Shown here piece after piece: positions 47,159 to 61,261 of a stretch of DNA of 64,000 nucleotides. A model generated the notes under the pieces. The model had not been told where the DNA came from, did not search any database, and worked only from the letters and a program-made list of their open reading frames with translations. How positions within the stretch are numbered: the first letter of the stretch is position 1; each line of letters begins with the position of its first letter. This DNA is from Diprion similis (lineage: Eukaryota; Arthropoda; Insecta; Hymenoptera; Diprionidae), in the NCBI RefSeq assembly GCF_021155765.1, contig NC_060115.1, positions 8,660,493-8,724,492 on the forward strand. Direction: 5' to 3'. The position numbers and the translations under genes are program-made.

Positions 47159-47617
47159 CGTCCCTGGAAAATAATTTTTTTTCACAATATTAATAACACA
47201 TTTTTAACATGGCTAGAAGACAGATTTAAAACTTTCTTCGTTGGCGCGTGAATCAAAGCGAACGAAATAAAAATGAAAATATAACATTGAAGACCTGCAT
47301 GCTAAAATTTTTTTGTTAATTTTTTTCCTAACCGTTGCGAATTACTTCGCACTGATTAGCCGACCCTGCTCTTGATCTCCTTAAATTCGATCCAAACGCG
47401 TCGCTTCTTCAAGCAAAGGTCGACAAGTAGAAGCTCAACTCAATTAATTAGTTAGTAGAAATTTTCAAGTCTCAAAATTAAATTTTTGATCCGTTTCTCC
47501 TTTTTTCAAACTCGTTACGTCGACCTACTCAGCGTATAAAAATAAACGATAAGCTCGAGTGCAAACATTCTTCAAACTCGTGATGCGCTGCATTAGCGCC
47601 GAAAAGAGAAGAGAGCA

Positions 47618-47627
47618 TTTATATATA
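47618..47627 (-). promoter_or_regulatory. TATA-box candidate upstream of the elevenin-like gene
   Basis: Minus-strand TATATAAATG about 460 bp upstream of the translated exon. That exon opens with an acceptor at 47163, so transcription would begin near 47595 and a small 5'UTR intron would be removed. No clean initiator is seen at the expected distance, so this is only a candidate. Confidence 0.35.
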
Positions 47628-47989
47628 CAGTAACCGAGAAGAGAAATTCGTGCAGTTTCGCAAGATATTTACGATTTCAGACTCACTGTCGCCGTCCCGG
47701 CTCGATGCAGAGTGACGACGCAATCTCATCCCCTGCTGAAAAGCTTATCCCATGGGAAAATAATCCGCTATTATATGCATTGCGATCCAGATACTTAGAA
47801 AGCGCGATCATCATCTTATATTTCAGAATCAATACTGAGCTGGTCCGATTCAACTCCCAGTTACATGATATACGATCGTTTATATCACGTTGCAAGTGAG
47901 ATTTGAAACAAGTCGTGTTTGTCGAACTCTGAGTTTTCTCTTTCAAAGGAGAGAAAGAAGTAAGAATTTCGAACTTGCGACTGTATTAG

Positions 47990-48240
47990 TTAATAAAATT
48001 GAATTTGGTAAACTATAAGATCGAATTTTGTTTCACTTGTCAATCTCTGATTGCATTATACAGTTTATTTCACAAGTAGATAATTAGGTTCACTACCCAA
48101 GAATGGGAATCGCAATTTATATGTCAATAAAGTTGAATTTGTTAAACTAAGATCGAATTTTGTTTCACTTAAGGATCTCTTATCGCACATCGTTTATTTA
48201 ATAAGCAAAGGTTCAATGCGTAAGAACAGAAACCGCATTT
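47990..48240. repeat. Diverged tandem duplication, unit about 130 bp
   Basis: The blocks starting near 47990 and 48124 share AAGATCGAATTTTGTTTCAC together with similar flanks (AATAAARTTGAATTT before; a TTTATTT block, then AAGAAYRGRAAYCGCA after). Two copies, several mismatches and small gaps. It is noncoding and lies about 0.85 kb upstream of the elevenin-like start. Confidence 0.6.
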
Positions 48241-51200
48241 CGTGATAGGGTACAGTTTTCGCAATATAGTTGTCGGTGTCGATATATTATTTTCATCAAA
48301 GGATTATCTCTCGAGCTTTGATAATTAACAGCGTGGGAAGTTTTGCAGGTGCAAAGCTTTTGTAGAAAGTTCCTTAGGAGGAGAGGATGGACCGGTTTGA
48401 CACCCAATTTACCGCATCTGAGATTATATATTAATTCTCCTGTGTATCCTTATTAATAGCACTGAATTCATCCCTTCCATGACAGGGGTGTGAATAATTT
48501 TCGGACAATCGACAATTGGCGAGCCTCTCCGGACTCCTTTTCAACCCAGTTATTTACGTGATATTTGTCGATTTATTACTCCTCCATGCGAATCTCGAGC
48601 AGCACGCGAAATCACATTAAGAAATTCTCTCAAGAATATCGCTTGTACGTGATAACGCGGGTATTAAGTGTGACACGCGATACGAAGATTGATAAATTGT
48701 CGTCTTCTTAATATGTAAAAACGAAAAAAATAAGGCGATAATATTGACGGGCCTCTGACGTTTTCAATATTCCCAAAAACACAAGGAAAATAATAACAAC
48801 AACCACGATTTTATTACTTTTAAAAATAGTTTTCGCACCGTGAACAGCTTGAATGCCTGTTTAATCGTTAAGACGGCGAACAGGCTTATCTTACATGTTA
48901 ATTATAATGTTCTTCCACGTTTCACACTGACCATTCAAAAGCTGTGTACACCATGCTTGCAGAGTTTGTATTGCGCGATGCTTTCTGATTGGTCAGCGTC
49001 CCGTGAGTCTTTTCAGTTAGCGATAAATTTGAAAACAATTTATAATACATTGCAGAGTTTGACAGGAAACTTACGGTAATGAGTGTTTGTTACTAAACTA
49101 TTACTAAACTGATATAGAGCAGTGTTTAGAAAATGGGATGTAAAAATCATCGTTTAACTTGAAATGTATATGTACTTTTGCATAGAAAGTTCCTAATTCC
49201 GAAGTGTGTAAAATTTATTTGTCACCCCCGAGGGATCGTAATTAAGAGCGCAATTTGCTCAGCGTGTTTTGCATTTCAGTTTTTTCTTCACTTAATTCCC
49301 GAAACTTCTTTCTCAAAATAAGACTGACAGTAATTAGGCGCGTTTTAATCACAAGCACGTTAAGAATTCTCTGCAAAATGTAAAGCATTTTTTCAGATCT
49401 ATACTATATTTAAGTATGCGTGGATCGGTGATTGCAGAATGAATAAACGAATGAATTTAGCGATAATGTAATGACATTTCAGTAAAACAAAGTAGCCGTA
49501 GTTTTGTACGAAAACGTGAAATCACTCGTCTGGACTTAAGCTACTAATTACTAAATATAAAGTGCATTCTCCGATTGTGTAATGAGCAATTAAGAGAAGA
49601 GACCATTTTGCAATTACAAGAGGTTTCGATGAAAGAAAGACTGTAATAACTGATACATCAATGATAACGATATTTATAATATAAATAAATATTTTCGTAA
49701 AGAAGCATATTTTTGAGAAGAGAGAATATTTGTTGCTGAACATTCTTTTAAAATGCTACTTCGGTTTCAGTTGCGTTATTCTCGTATCCTGCTAACAAAG
49801 AAGCGACGCGAACGTAGTTTTTCCTTCCCCAAAATCCGTGTCACGTTTCGGGTGAATCTTGATATCTCAATTTTTGTTCGATAAATCAAGTAGGTGTATA
49901 AATTTATTTACCAAAACAATTTCGAATGCCAAAAATTTCAACAATAACGAATAGTGAAAATTTACCGCAAAGGTAAATTAGCGGTTCGGTAACTTCTCGA
50001 AGTTTAAAACACCGAACTTATTGCCAAATTCCGGACAAAATGCACAGATTTTAGAAAAGTCGCAGTGCACTTGCAGATGCCAAGTTACAGACGACGGACT
50101 GGATTGCAAACTTGCCAAAAATTCACCCAACAAATTACATATTTCATATTAAGTGGCTAGATGTGTGTGAAAGATTTTTGCACGATGTGACTGGGAAAAA
50201 TCGTATTCAATTCGAATGCCTCGGTGTAATGTAATGACTGTGAATTGATCGACTCGGTAAGTAGCGACGAGATGATTTTGAATCGAGCAATCCAGTCTCG
50301 TAAAGTATTTTTCGCTCTACAAACTAGGTTCGTCAATCAGCGTAGAACAGAATAATTAAATCAAGCAAAGTCAAGCATAATTAGAGGAGTGAGAAACTTC
50401 TAAACTTTGGTCATTTGTTGCTAATTAGCTATCCAGAGATTACATCTAACACACTTTTGCGCGACGAAAATTCCTTCCCATTTGCTGAATAAAATTCCCC
50501 GCGCACTCACTGCAACGTTGTTTGCTAGATTACCACACGCCACTTCGTTCCTATTATCATCACTACTACTATTATTTTCACCGCCCGACATAGTTTGAAA
50601 TTTACACAAAATTCACGCCGCAGTAGCTCCCGTTTTCACTGCCAAATCCACGCTTTTTACACCCGGTTGATTTCCTGCTTAAGGAGGTATTCTGGTCCAG
50701 AGGCCTAAATTTTACGCATTTTTCTAACCAAGATACAAAAAAAAAAACATTTTTATCATCCATTTGTTTTACAAGACCTTTATTGATGTTTCAAAAATAC
50801 AAAAAATAAAAATATAAAAATTTAGAGGTTGGTAAAGTGGGGACTACAAAAAAAGGCGCGTCCTGGTCGACATGTTTTTGACTCTTGTAGTGTCAAAAAT
50901 AACTGCAACTTCGAAAATGATTTGAATTTAGAAAAATTCTCTTAGAAGTTTATTCTTAAAGGTCTAAACTTTTAAAATATGGAGTAAAAAAAATCCATTT
51001 TGTCTGTTTCCTCTGACTCCTAAAACACTCTTTGACCCTTTGTCTCAGCGATAAAACGGTTCGAAATCTTGTCTGACTTCTAAGCCGAAGATACCGAAAG
51101 TGTGCGTACATGTAATAACATTATAAAACTCGATTGTCACGGTGAATCCGCAAATTATTAATCTGCCGTGATATAAGTGATTAAAACTTTATAGAAAATT

Positions 51201-52845
51201 GACGTCAAACATTTTTTCCTTTCTCGTCAATTTCGGAAAATTTCCTCTGCCATATGAATATCGCGAAAGATTTATTATTTATTTCTTGATTTAAGACAAA
51301 GTTATAGGCACAAAGTTTTTCGAAAACAATTTTCTTTTATATTCTTCCGTTAAATTTTTATGTAAGTATACAGTTGAAGAAATATGAGATATGAGAAATC
51401 AATACGCATGAACATAATCTGAAATCGAAGAAGAAAAGTGGCGAGAACGGACTTACATTTTGCCCATGCAATGACATATATAAGAAAGTACAAACTTCTC
51501 GCGAATAATAATCCCGGAGGGTGCAGAAGTAAGCTGCGGATGGTATGAAAGAAAAAAGTAAAAAGTAAAAATAGAAACTTTCGGCGTACCAAGTTGATCG
51601 AAAGCTCGGATTTCGAAAGTGCCGCTGGCGGGATATTCGGTTCAGACTAAAGTTTCCGGAGCAGCCGATCTGACTCCGAACTTGAAGGATTCCGTCGTTC
51701 AAAGGACGTTAAGACTTTGCGGCTGCCGAGCCGAAGGGTCCGAACATTTCTGGACAGCATTGGAACTTTGTAAATTTAATTGACCGCTCGTAGGTAAAGA
51801 TAATATTAGAAGTTAGGCGGTCCACCGATCCGTAAGGATCGCGTCTTCGCAACTAATCTCAGCTTTACACTCAGCTTAGAATTGGAGAAGAGAAGAAATT
51901 TCTTCGTCGAATAATTTCTCTCATCGCTCGTCGATCCGAAGCAAACGCGAGTGCTAGATGAACTTCCGGAATTGGTCCTCCGATTTTTACGAACTGAAAT
52001 TGGTCTTTATTTATGCGGTGATCGAGTTGCTGCAGCGCCAACGCAGCTGTAATTATTTCGCGCCAAACACTTAATTAATCGACCAATTACAGTTTGAGGC
52101 CGTTCGTGAATAAGGAAAGTTTAGACAACGCCGACATCCTCGTGCAGGGATTCCATCAGCGAGTGAAATCTTCGCATTCGGTACTCGGTGACACCGTTTG
52201 CATAATAGAAGCGAATATTTAATTGCATCGCAAATTTTGATCGTCGAATTTGTGGTAAAATCAACCGAATCGTGAATCCGTTGAGTCGAAGATTTTGCTA
52301 TGCTACAATTTACGAGTAGTTATGAATAATTGAAAACAAAAAATTAGGATCAGATTTGGAAAAGAAGAACAAAGAAAAAAAAATCGGTTAAATTATTTAT
52401 TCGTGCATCGAAACTATAATTAACTGAAATAAAATTATTACTAAATTGTGCAGCGTTCAAATGAAAGTCAAATGAGAAGCAGGCTTAGGGTGAAAATGAA
52501 AGGTAGAGGAGAGAAAAGATTTTTTTTTTTTTAGGCAGCCGATGTCGAGGTGGCTTTGACTTTGTGATTCTGCTATAATTATATTATTACAGAAAATCAA
52601 ACGGGTTTTGGATTGTTTGCGCGAAATTAGCTGGAGTGCGGCGCGCGGCGTGATAATTCTTGATAAAAATACCGCCAAAGGTGAAAAAGACGTATTTCAT
52701 GAAAATTCCCGTGTAATTTTTATGCGTGAGTGTAATCACCTTTCGCACGAGATTATAATTGAACCTACATACATATGCACGTAGAATCCCTGACTACGTT
52801 GACGAAAAATAACCGTGTATTTGCATGAATATAGAACTTGAGAGG

Positions 52846-52885
<40 letters not shown>

Positions 52886-54158
52886 CATGTAAATTTTTAT
52901 ACAAAATAATAAATTGTAAAAAAAATTGAGGTGAAAAAAATTTATTCAAAACAGCCTGAGATTAGAGTAGGTGTGAATTTTTGCATGTGATTGCAAGTAA
53001 CAATTTTGATGTTGATTTTTAAAAGTACCGAATACATTGCAGATTAAAAAATTTTACCAAAACGCAAGTATTCCGCGGTGATTTTTGAAACTTGAATTAT
53101 TTCCGGGGGCAAAACGGCGGACAAATTAATTGCCGGAAACCGTTTTCTCGTACAATTTGCGGCAGATATTCACGTGTATCGGAAATATTTACGGAGTTAT
53201 TTATCATCGATTTGAATTCTTCTGAATGAAACATGAATCTGATAAATATTCTATTTGTTGGCGGTAAATTTTCGTTCGCGTACGTACGAATGGAAAATGC
53301 CTACAGATGGATATTTAGAATGAAAATTTTGAAAATGCTCCGGCGAATAACGGAGTGAATTTTTTTTTCATATAAAATGAAATTGCGTATTTGAATCGAT
53401 TATTAACTTTTCATTCGCGTTTGTATATATTGTAAATTAATATTATATATGTTCACATCGAAACAGTACAATAAGGAAAAAGAAAACATAATCCCTAAGC
53501 AAAAGTTTGCACAAATGATCATATTTTTCCACCCTGTAAAGAGGGGATAGAAAAAAGAGCCTTGACGTATGGTGCAGTGGCCATGAATGAAAGAATGGCT
53601 CGTTCGCGATAGCGTGACTTCTGCGTATCCGCGAGAGCTGGACGAAAGATAGAAAAGGAAGAGAAAAAGAGGACCCCAAGAGTCTGGGAGATGTGGGACG
53701 CCACGGCGTCTCGGTGTCTGCATTCGAAAAGCAGCCACTCGTTGCCGCAATCGCCATTCAAGAGTCGCGGTAAAAAGTTGCTCGGTGAAAATTTAAAGCA
53801 GTCGTACGAGTTGTCAAAAATTGATTTACGCTTAAGATTTTTATTTTTTGACAATTTTTATCAACAATCACAGACCTCGATTAAAAATGTCGTTTTGAAA
53901 ACCGGCATAAAAGAAAGCCCGGAAGCTTGTTTATTCCGAACAAAATTATAACAAAACCACGTGTCTTGGTTTGAGTAGAAAAAAAAATTATGCAAACATT
54001 TTTCAAATTGCTGAAAGTCTATAGAAGAGTTAAGCAAAATATTTTTATCGCTCTTTACATAATTCGCGATATAATCTGAGGGGTAAAAATTGAAAAAATA
54101 AATGTTCGAAGAGAGAAAGAGAAGGGAAAAAAAAAGAGACGAGATCGTGGCAACTTAC
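48241..54158. other. No gene recognised; probable intron or intergenic
   Basis: Apart from the GA microsatellite I see only low-complexity and repeat-like DNA, such as a mobile-element-like stretch at about 50690-51200. If the promoter at 54.4 kb drives a spliced transcript, part of this is its intron. A 62-codon minus-strand frame at 50421-50609 (Asn/Ser-rich) has no clear support. Confidence 0.5.
52848..52882. repeat. GA dinucleotide microsatellite
   Basis: About 16 AG units, noncoding. A similar tract lies at 4210-4239. Confidence 0.9.
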
Positions 54159-54394
54159 TTTTAGCTGCAGCGAGGATTTCCGCACGGAACTTCTGCAAAC
54201 GAAAACTTCTGATCCTTGTGTGCACAGGGTGTTTTCAGCTTCTACTATATTTTTATTTATATCTGTTGTGTTTTCTACTTGTCGGAATGAGCGATGGGGA
54301 AACGGGCGAGGGTTTAGGCGTGTTGATACAGCGACGTGTCGCACTTGAGGAACCGGGGTACCAAACCTTCGGGCTTAAGGATCGTCGAGCGAAT
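54159..54394 (-). other. Predicted first exon of an unassigned minus-strand transcript
   Basis: From the initiator at 54394 the first ATG is at 54344. Its frame runs 62 codons (MRHVAVSTRLNPRPFPHRSF...) and meets a good donor (AAAA|GTAAGT) at 54158 exactly in phase 0. I recognise no domain, signal peptide or partner exon downstream. It could be a coding first exon, or a 5'UTR exon with an upstream ORF. The elevenin-like gene, 7 kb away on the same strand, is one possible owner. Confidence 0.3.
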
Positions 54395-54427
54395 GATTGG
54401 TAGAGCTTGCGCGCCCCCGCTTATATA
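54391..54427 (-). promoter_or_regulatory. TATA plus initiator core promoter, minus strand
   Basis: On the minus strand a strong TATA box (TATATAAGCGGGGG, first T at 54427) lies 33 nt upstream of the A of an insect-type initiator TCATTC (A at 54394), with CCAAT overlapping just before it. This spacing is the canonical one for TATA promoters. A transcribed exon with a consensus donor follows. Confidence 0.5.
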
Positions 54428-57400
54428 CTCGGCGACTCGAGAAGCCCCTTCTTCGCCATGTTTCCGTTGTCTTTTGCGCGGTGTGACGTCACCTCGACGC
54501 AACTATGATGTCACAGAAAAATAGTTTCGCCATAAAGTTGTATTTTATTACGCAGGCTAATGCGTGGAGAGCATCTGCGAGGACGATTCGGAAACTTCGG
54601 AAAAGGCTTTGTTTCGTCAGATTTCCCTCTCTTCGAAGTCCTTGTACTTTTTCACTAAAAAATAGCTCGCACAAAATTTTTAATACTATCTCAACGACGT
54701 GAAGTTTCGGAAAAAAGCTGTTTTCGGGAATTTCAAAATTGAAATATGATCCTTAAGTCCTTTGGTCGCTGTGTTTTGTATGGCGAAACGAAAAATTTTG
54801 GCACAACTTGAGTGCGATATTTATATTTATTTATTTTTTTATAGCGAAATAATGACGCGAAATCGAAGGAATGCGAGCCAATATTGAATACCGTCTGATC
54901 AAATTATTCATGTTTCATTTTTTCCAGGCTATAAAAATAGTTCTTATAACATATGACGTTTATCGGGTTTTCAGGATATTTTTATATAAAAAATAAATCT
55001 CGTGTACTAAAAAAAATCACACCCGTTTCAGGTTTGACAAAGACTTTTGTTACGTCTAACAAAATATAGCCACCGAAGGATTTAAGGATATCTCAATTTC
55101 GAGATTCCTGAAAATAGACTTTTTTCGAAATTTCACGGAAATATTCCAAAGATCTTAGAAAGTTGATGGATTAGTAGTTAAACAAATTAAAACGTTTTAT
55201 TCCATTAATCTATAGATTATCCTTGCGTGTAGTTTTATTGCCTAAAGTCTGTTCGCCTTCTATCCTTCCATTCTCTCGTTTTTCTTTCGTCCTTTTTGGT
55301 ACGTCGAGACAATTCGCATCGTTAACGTTTGCATATTCTCACACCGCGTTGCATCTTCGGGACTTGTAGATCAGGCAGCGAGTATATTTTCTGCGGCCAT
55401 TCGTAGGGCGGCCGAGTTACTCTATGCAAATTAAACGCTGAAGAGAGAGAGAGAGAAAAAGAGCTTAAAAAATAAGAATACACGAGTGAGTCGTGCTAAC
55501 GCGATAAAAAGTTTGTAAAAAAAATGAAACAAAAAACAAAAACACCTACAGCAACAACGATATGCATAATAGAAAAGGGTCGCGAAGAATTTAAACGCTG
55601 TAATTCCCTGGAGCATAAGGACGATAATCGCGGCTCCAGGTGAGAGAGGCTTGGAAAATTGGAATCGTTAACACTCGCGTAACTCGACGAATCTCCGCGA
55701 GTTGTCGAATAACTTAGCTACGAATACTAGACGAATGTATATGCGTACATCAATGTGACAGCTGGAGAATATAAATGTAATTGATCAACCCATTAGCTGT
55801 CGGTCCGAGAGGTAGGCGCCAAATTACTCGGGGAAAAGTTAATGGAGAGATAGAAGCCGGGAATGTTATCGTAAAAACGGAAGAAATGATATAGGCATAA
55901 ATGGGCGAGGCGAGCTACGCGAGAGATTGCGTCTATCCTCATCCCGCGAACTATCCGCACGTTCCTGAAAAATTATTATTTTATTGGACAGTCGTTAGGA
56001 TCGGTGCACGCCTCTATCGTTCGTTATCCACTTGGGGGTGGCACTTTTTATTGTTATCATACACGCGTGTGTCTCTATCTCTCTGTGTGTGTATGTGTGT
56101 GTGTGTGAGTGTACAAATGTATTATACATATACACGATGGTCACTGAAAACAGTCAAAAGAAATTCCTTGATTTTTTTGAGCAAATTCAGATTCTTATCC
56201 TGATTAAAATGATAAGTAACAGTGCCGATAAGAGTAACTAATTGATGAAGCTAGGAATTTATCGGTATTTTAAAACATGGCAAGAATCTATTAAACGTCG
56301 ACCGAAAGTTGTTTATATACAATAGTTGTAAAATTATTTTGTCACAGAAACGTTTAGAGGGAACATCAGGACTAAATCGTTTTACGAAAACTTGAATATA
56401 ATATTTATATCCGTATAGAAAGGTGCTTGTTACGTAGATAGAATATCTTTCGTTGAGACTAGGACATCCTTTCCACTCACGCTTGACCCAAGCATCTTGT
56501 TCACTCCGTTTACAATATCTTTATTTATGGGTGGTGGTGCAGAGCGCAGACCGAAGCGGCAAGAACCCGGGAAGCGACGTTTCTTTTACGGAATTTTGAA
56601 AAATGTATCTCGTCTATAGTAGAAAATGTTGCGACCGAAAAGCACTTTGTTTCTCAACGCGATTTTTACTGATTAAAATTTCTGGCGGGTGATTCTTTCG
56701 AATTTTCATTTCTCGTGGAAGAAGCTCAGTTTTCACTCCTTCCGTCGAACCGCCGTTCCCTTTCCCTGACCAATTGAAAGACTCCCTAGATTTTCCCTGA
56801 CGAGTGGTCGGCCACCATGGAAAGCGAAAAACAGATGGACAGACATTGGCACAGGTTACTGAATTCAAACGGAAATGGATAGGCGTAAGACAGGCCTGTT
56901 TCCAGACAAGGCGGTTGAAGGGCGGTAACAAGCGAATGAATAATGAAAAGACAACCTTTTGCGGAAATTGTTCACAGCACACTAAGGAGTTGGGTGAATT
57001 ATTTCTCTTCGAATAAATTTTTCGCATATTTATTTAATTTTTAGAATTTATATTCCACCCAATGTAAAGAAATTTAAGGAATGTGAAGAAATTTTGAAAA
57101 GCTTAGTTTCATCGTGGGTCCGAAGGATCGGAAATTATCTACCTGCGAATGAGAAATAAAGGATTAAAAAATTACGAAACAAAATAAGCATAAAACTTCT
57201 TTCACTATGAGAATAAATATTGTATTAATAAACAAAATAATTTTTGCAGAAATTAATGTACATTTCGTCTACTTACGATTTTCATATTCGTTTAGTCTAA
57301 AAAATTTTCAACTTTAGTCTAAATGATATTCAGGCAACTTTAAAAAATCACCAAAGTATGAGAGAAAACAAAGGTAATCAGCCAGATTTTCAGAATTTCA

Positions 57401-60400
57401 GGGATTATTTTTAAGACCTGTATAATTATGTGAATCGTGTTTGTTATTGCAAGTTTCTCTCGCCTTCGGACGACGACGCCTCGTATCCATATACACTAAC
57501 ACCTGGTCGATTCCTGCGGTTATTTTGCTCGTTAAAATAACTAGGGGCGAGTTGGAAAATTCATCCACGTACATTTATAATTATTTGTCAGCATTCCGTG
57601 AAAATATAAGAGAATTCATTGAACAGATACGCGTATAATGTTGCTTTAATGAACTTTGATCAAGGAAACTAGGCTAGAACCGTATAACAATTTGAAAATA
57701 AACAATAAAAACGTAACGAACTTTCAGCTCGAAACGTCACTCATCCTTAAACAAAATAAAATTTAAAAACAATGTATCAATTCTAATGCAATTGTAATTA
57801 ACTTTGTATCCTTGATAATTATAAAGGATCAGACTGTCTTACTTTGAATAATTGAAAATATCTGCGTATGTCTTGAAAAGATTAATTAAAAATTAATTCA
57901 TCCGCAATTTAGAAAATGGGGCTGAAATTTTGAATAGTAAATTATTTTTTGCACGATCAATGTCGCCTTTTATTTTCCTTCAATGCGTTTCAGATATCCC
58001 TTTACACTTCTTTTCCCACAACCAGGATCTCGGTATTGATTACGCAAATTTCTGGTAAGTGCTCTTGCAATCTTTTCTCAAAAAAATGAGCCCAAGATTT
58101 ATTCAATACCTGGCAAATGCAACTGTGCCAATATCTATAATATTTCTCAGGAGGACCACCAATCTGCGATAAATTCATGTAATCCACAGAGTTGAAATAT
58201 ACGACTAAGAAAAACAATAATAAAAAGTGAATAAGAAAATCTCACGTTTAAAAACGAGTGAATTGCATAATTTATGAACGAACGTCGCGTCTTATATTAA
58301 TAAAATACGATGCAACAATTACGGTAGACGAGGTTAAATTCCATGCAGGCTTAATAATTATCTGTATCGTGTTACCGCAATAAATTTAAAAAATGTACGG
58401 TCTTTCCGCGGGTGAAAAATAAATCCCAGTCATGCAGAGGCGAAGTAGAGCGTCGGCATTTTAATTCTACCTATTATACGAGTTTTGTATTCCCCTGAAA
58501 TCAATTTTCACGATCGACATGGCGCAGGGAAAACTAATCGCCAGTTCTCGTATTCCTGTAGCAACGAAAATTTCATCGCGACATTAAGGAAGACGCAAAC
58601 TGAACAGCGGAGCTTTAAGAATTAATCAGCCTCGAAATTTCCGGGTAAATATTAACTCGGTATGTGATGTATATATACACAGTATTTCAGATGATTGCGA
58701 CTCGTCGTGAGACTGTAATTGACGGAAGTAAAAACAGGGCCGAACATAATTACTGAATTAAATTCATGTCCGTAATTGGAAAGAAATTTCATTCGTACAC
58801 CTTGATTAACACGTCGTCGAGGCCACATACGAGAGCGAGGAATGACTGCATGGTTTGCTCGATGTCAAGACACACGAGAAATTCGCGAATTATGGTGCAT
58901 TCGCGATCAATAACAAATGCCCTGTTACGCAGGGTGAGGGTGTTGCATTTGAGAAATTGGTTCGAGTTGTCGATTCGTGTTTTTATTCTACCTACCCGTC
59001 AAAAACTTAGCGAAAGCTGTTGAAGGATGCGTCGTCGCTGTACTTACGTGTAACACTTTTCAACAAACAAACGAGACAATTTCCGCGTGACGTAAAGGGA
59101 ACAACGGAATGCATTATATTTTCTCGTATAAAAATATACAAAATTCGAAGTAAGATTTTTATCCTTCTTCAGAATTTCACTAAATGTAATATATAGGTCA
59201 ACATTAGGACGACATACTTATTCAAACTCGACAGTTTCCAGCAGCGATCGTTATATGCAGTGGGGCTCATTTTATGTCATGTCCCATAATCTGCGAGTCG
59301 CGTAGGTATAACGCACTACGCAAATTTTCAAGAGCACAACGCGATACGTCCGGTGAACTATAAATCCACGCGACGCGTTTACCATCACGTTTTATCTCAC
59401 GCTCGAATAATTATTATTATAGCTATTACACATACAGCTGCGGTTCAGGAATACGTATGTAAGACTGCCGAAGGACATCGTTCGCTCTTATCCTTGAGAC
59501 GAAGAGTTGGCACTATCGTAGATCAGCGTGGGACTAACGATCTGTGGAAAATCTGCAAATAATTTAGAATCCAAATTTGTTGCTGAGCTTTTTCCATCTG
59601 CGATGCAGCGAAAAGTTCAGCCGTATAAATAAGCAATGTCATCCACAATCTGTGAAATTCCGAAGACGACCGAAACGATCGTCGAAATTCTTTTAAACGA
59701 GACAATTTTATCGATTTTCCAATTCCGTCGATGAAACGACCGCGGATAGCTCGATAATCTTGGGAAAATCACCGCGAATTTAAGACCATGAAAGTCAACC
59801 TGAATAAGTTGGAGAATAAGTTATACATCATTTGTTGCCGAGACACACGACGCGGACGCTGGAATTACGGTTAGCAAGCGATTCCGGAGCGGAGAATTTT
59901 ACGATTCGTATTATATATAGTGTATACTAGGTACTAAACGTATTGAATGAATGACAGGCGGAAATCCGCATGAATAATCGAAAAGTTTAACGACATTTTT
60001 AATACCCTCAAGAGTGAGACCGATTTAGATTTATAAAAGCGTGAAATCCAACCTTGAGATTGAAACGTGCGGATGTAAAAAGAGTCCATCGTGAGATCCT
60101 TGGATCATTCTGGATTTAATCCTGTGCGAATTTTTACAATTACACATTTGGAAAACTTGACAGTGAACTTGAAGAAGTCGCCGAACTTCACCCTTCAAGC
60201 GATATCCGTTTTCGAGACAATTGAGAGCCCGCTTTTCCCCTCGATTGCTTATATATGTTATAAACCCATCCCTGGCATACGCTGACTCGGATATTCTGAT
60301 TCCTGTATAATGTAAAAAAATATAAAACATTACAGGTATAAACCGATGTAAGGATTCAACCAATCTAAGAAAAACGTTCGCTTGGGATTTTTTTTTTTTT

Positions 60401-61261
60401 TTTTTTCTTTCTTTCTTTTTCATATACTTTTTTTTTCTCGTTGCGACTGGCAAACGATCATTTGATTTTAGGAGTGGAAAATTGAGTGGAAAGACAGACC
60501 ATAAATGGAGGATGCGAATTTAGTTGTTAGGCATTTGCATCTCGGCCTCCGAAACTTGCCGAGAGAGTGGAAAGAGCTTTTTACACCGGATTCGAGAAAC
60601 AATTAATTCCGAGGGTAAATTTCGAAGTGGAGAACGGGTGGATGGCTGAGGCTGTGCAGACTTTGCGGCGCCTGGCGAAAGACGTACGTGCAGCTAGAAA
60701 CATCAGTCGTAATTCGGTTCGTTCCTATTAGGCAAGAGCTTGCGGAGGATCGAGTTGGGAATCAGTCTATAGACAATTTCGCTGGAGGTTTTCCGTGTGG
60801 GCGAGTCAATTCATGTTTCCAGGATCCTTCGGCGACTCATTCTGCGCCACATTCCGCCCACGATAAGGAAATTAAGCTCGGCCGCATGACCAACGCAATA
60901 TTAAGGAGAAAAGTCAAAGATAAAAAAATAAAATGAAGGGAGAAAAAATGAAACAGCAACGACAGACATACGCGGAAGTGAACAGGAATCTCGCAGCTCT
61001 TTGAGGGTGAACGTAAAGAGAAGAAGACAAAAATGTCCAGCAACTTCCGCATTTATTGGTTCTAACGCGATCGTGAGATTTTATCCGTTGAAAAGTTTCG
61101 TTCTGATGTAGACGTAAAAGATCGCGTAAAACTGATTTCACGTTTCTAACTTTTCGCTTTTTTCTGGTTTCATTTAAATTACAACATTGCAAAAGATCAA
61201 GTGAAATGATGATATCGTGGGATGGATGAATGGATTTGATTGAGACGAGGGGATTGAATCT

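Noticed and set aside
50421-50609. Ser/Asn-rich minus-strand frame considered as partner of the 54.4-kb exon
   Set aside because: No acceptor in matching phase and no recognisable continuation.
58002-58217. 71-codon minus-strand frame with plausible protein composition
   Set aside because: No signal, domain or neighbouring exon could be matched; left uncalled.
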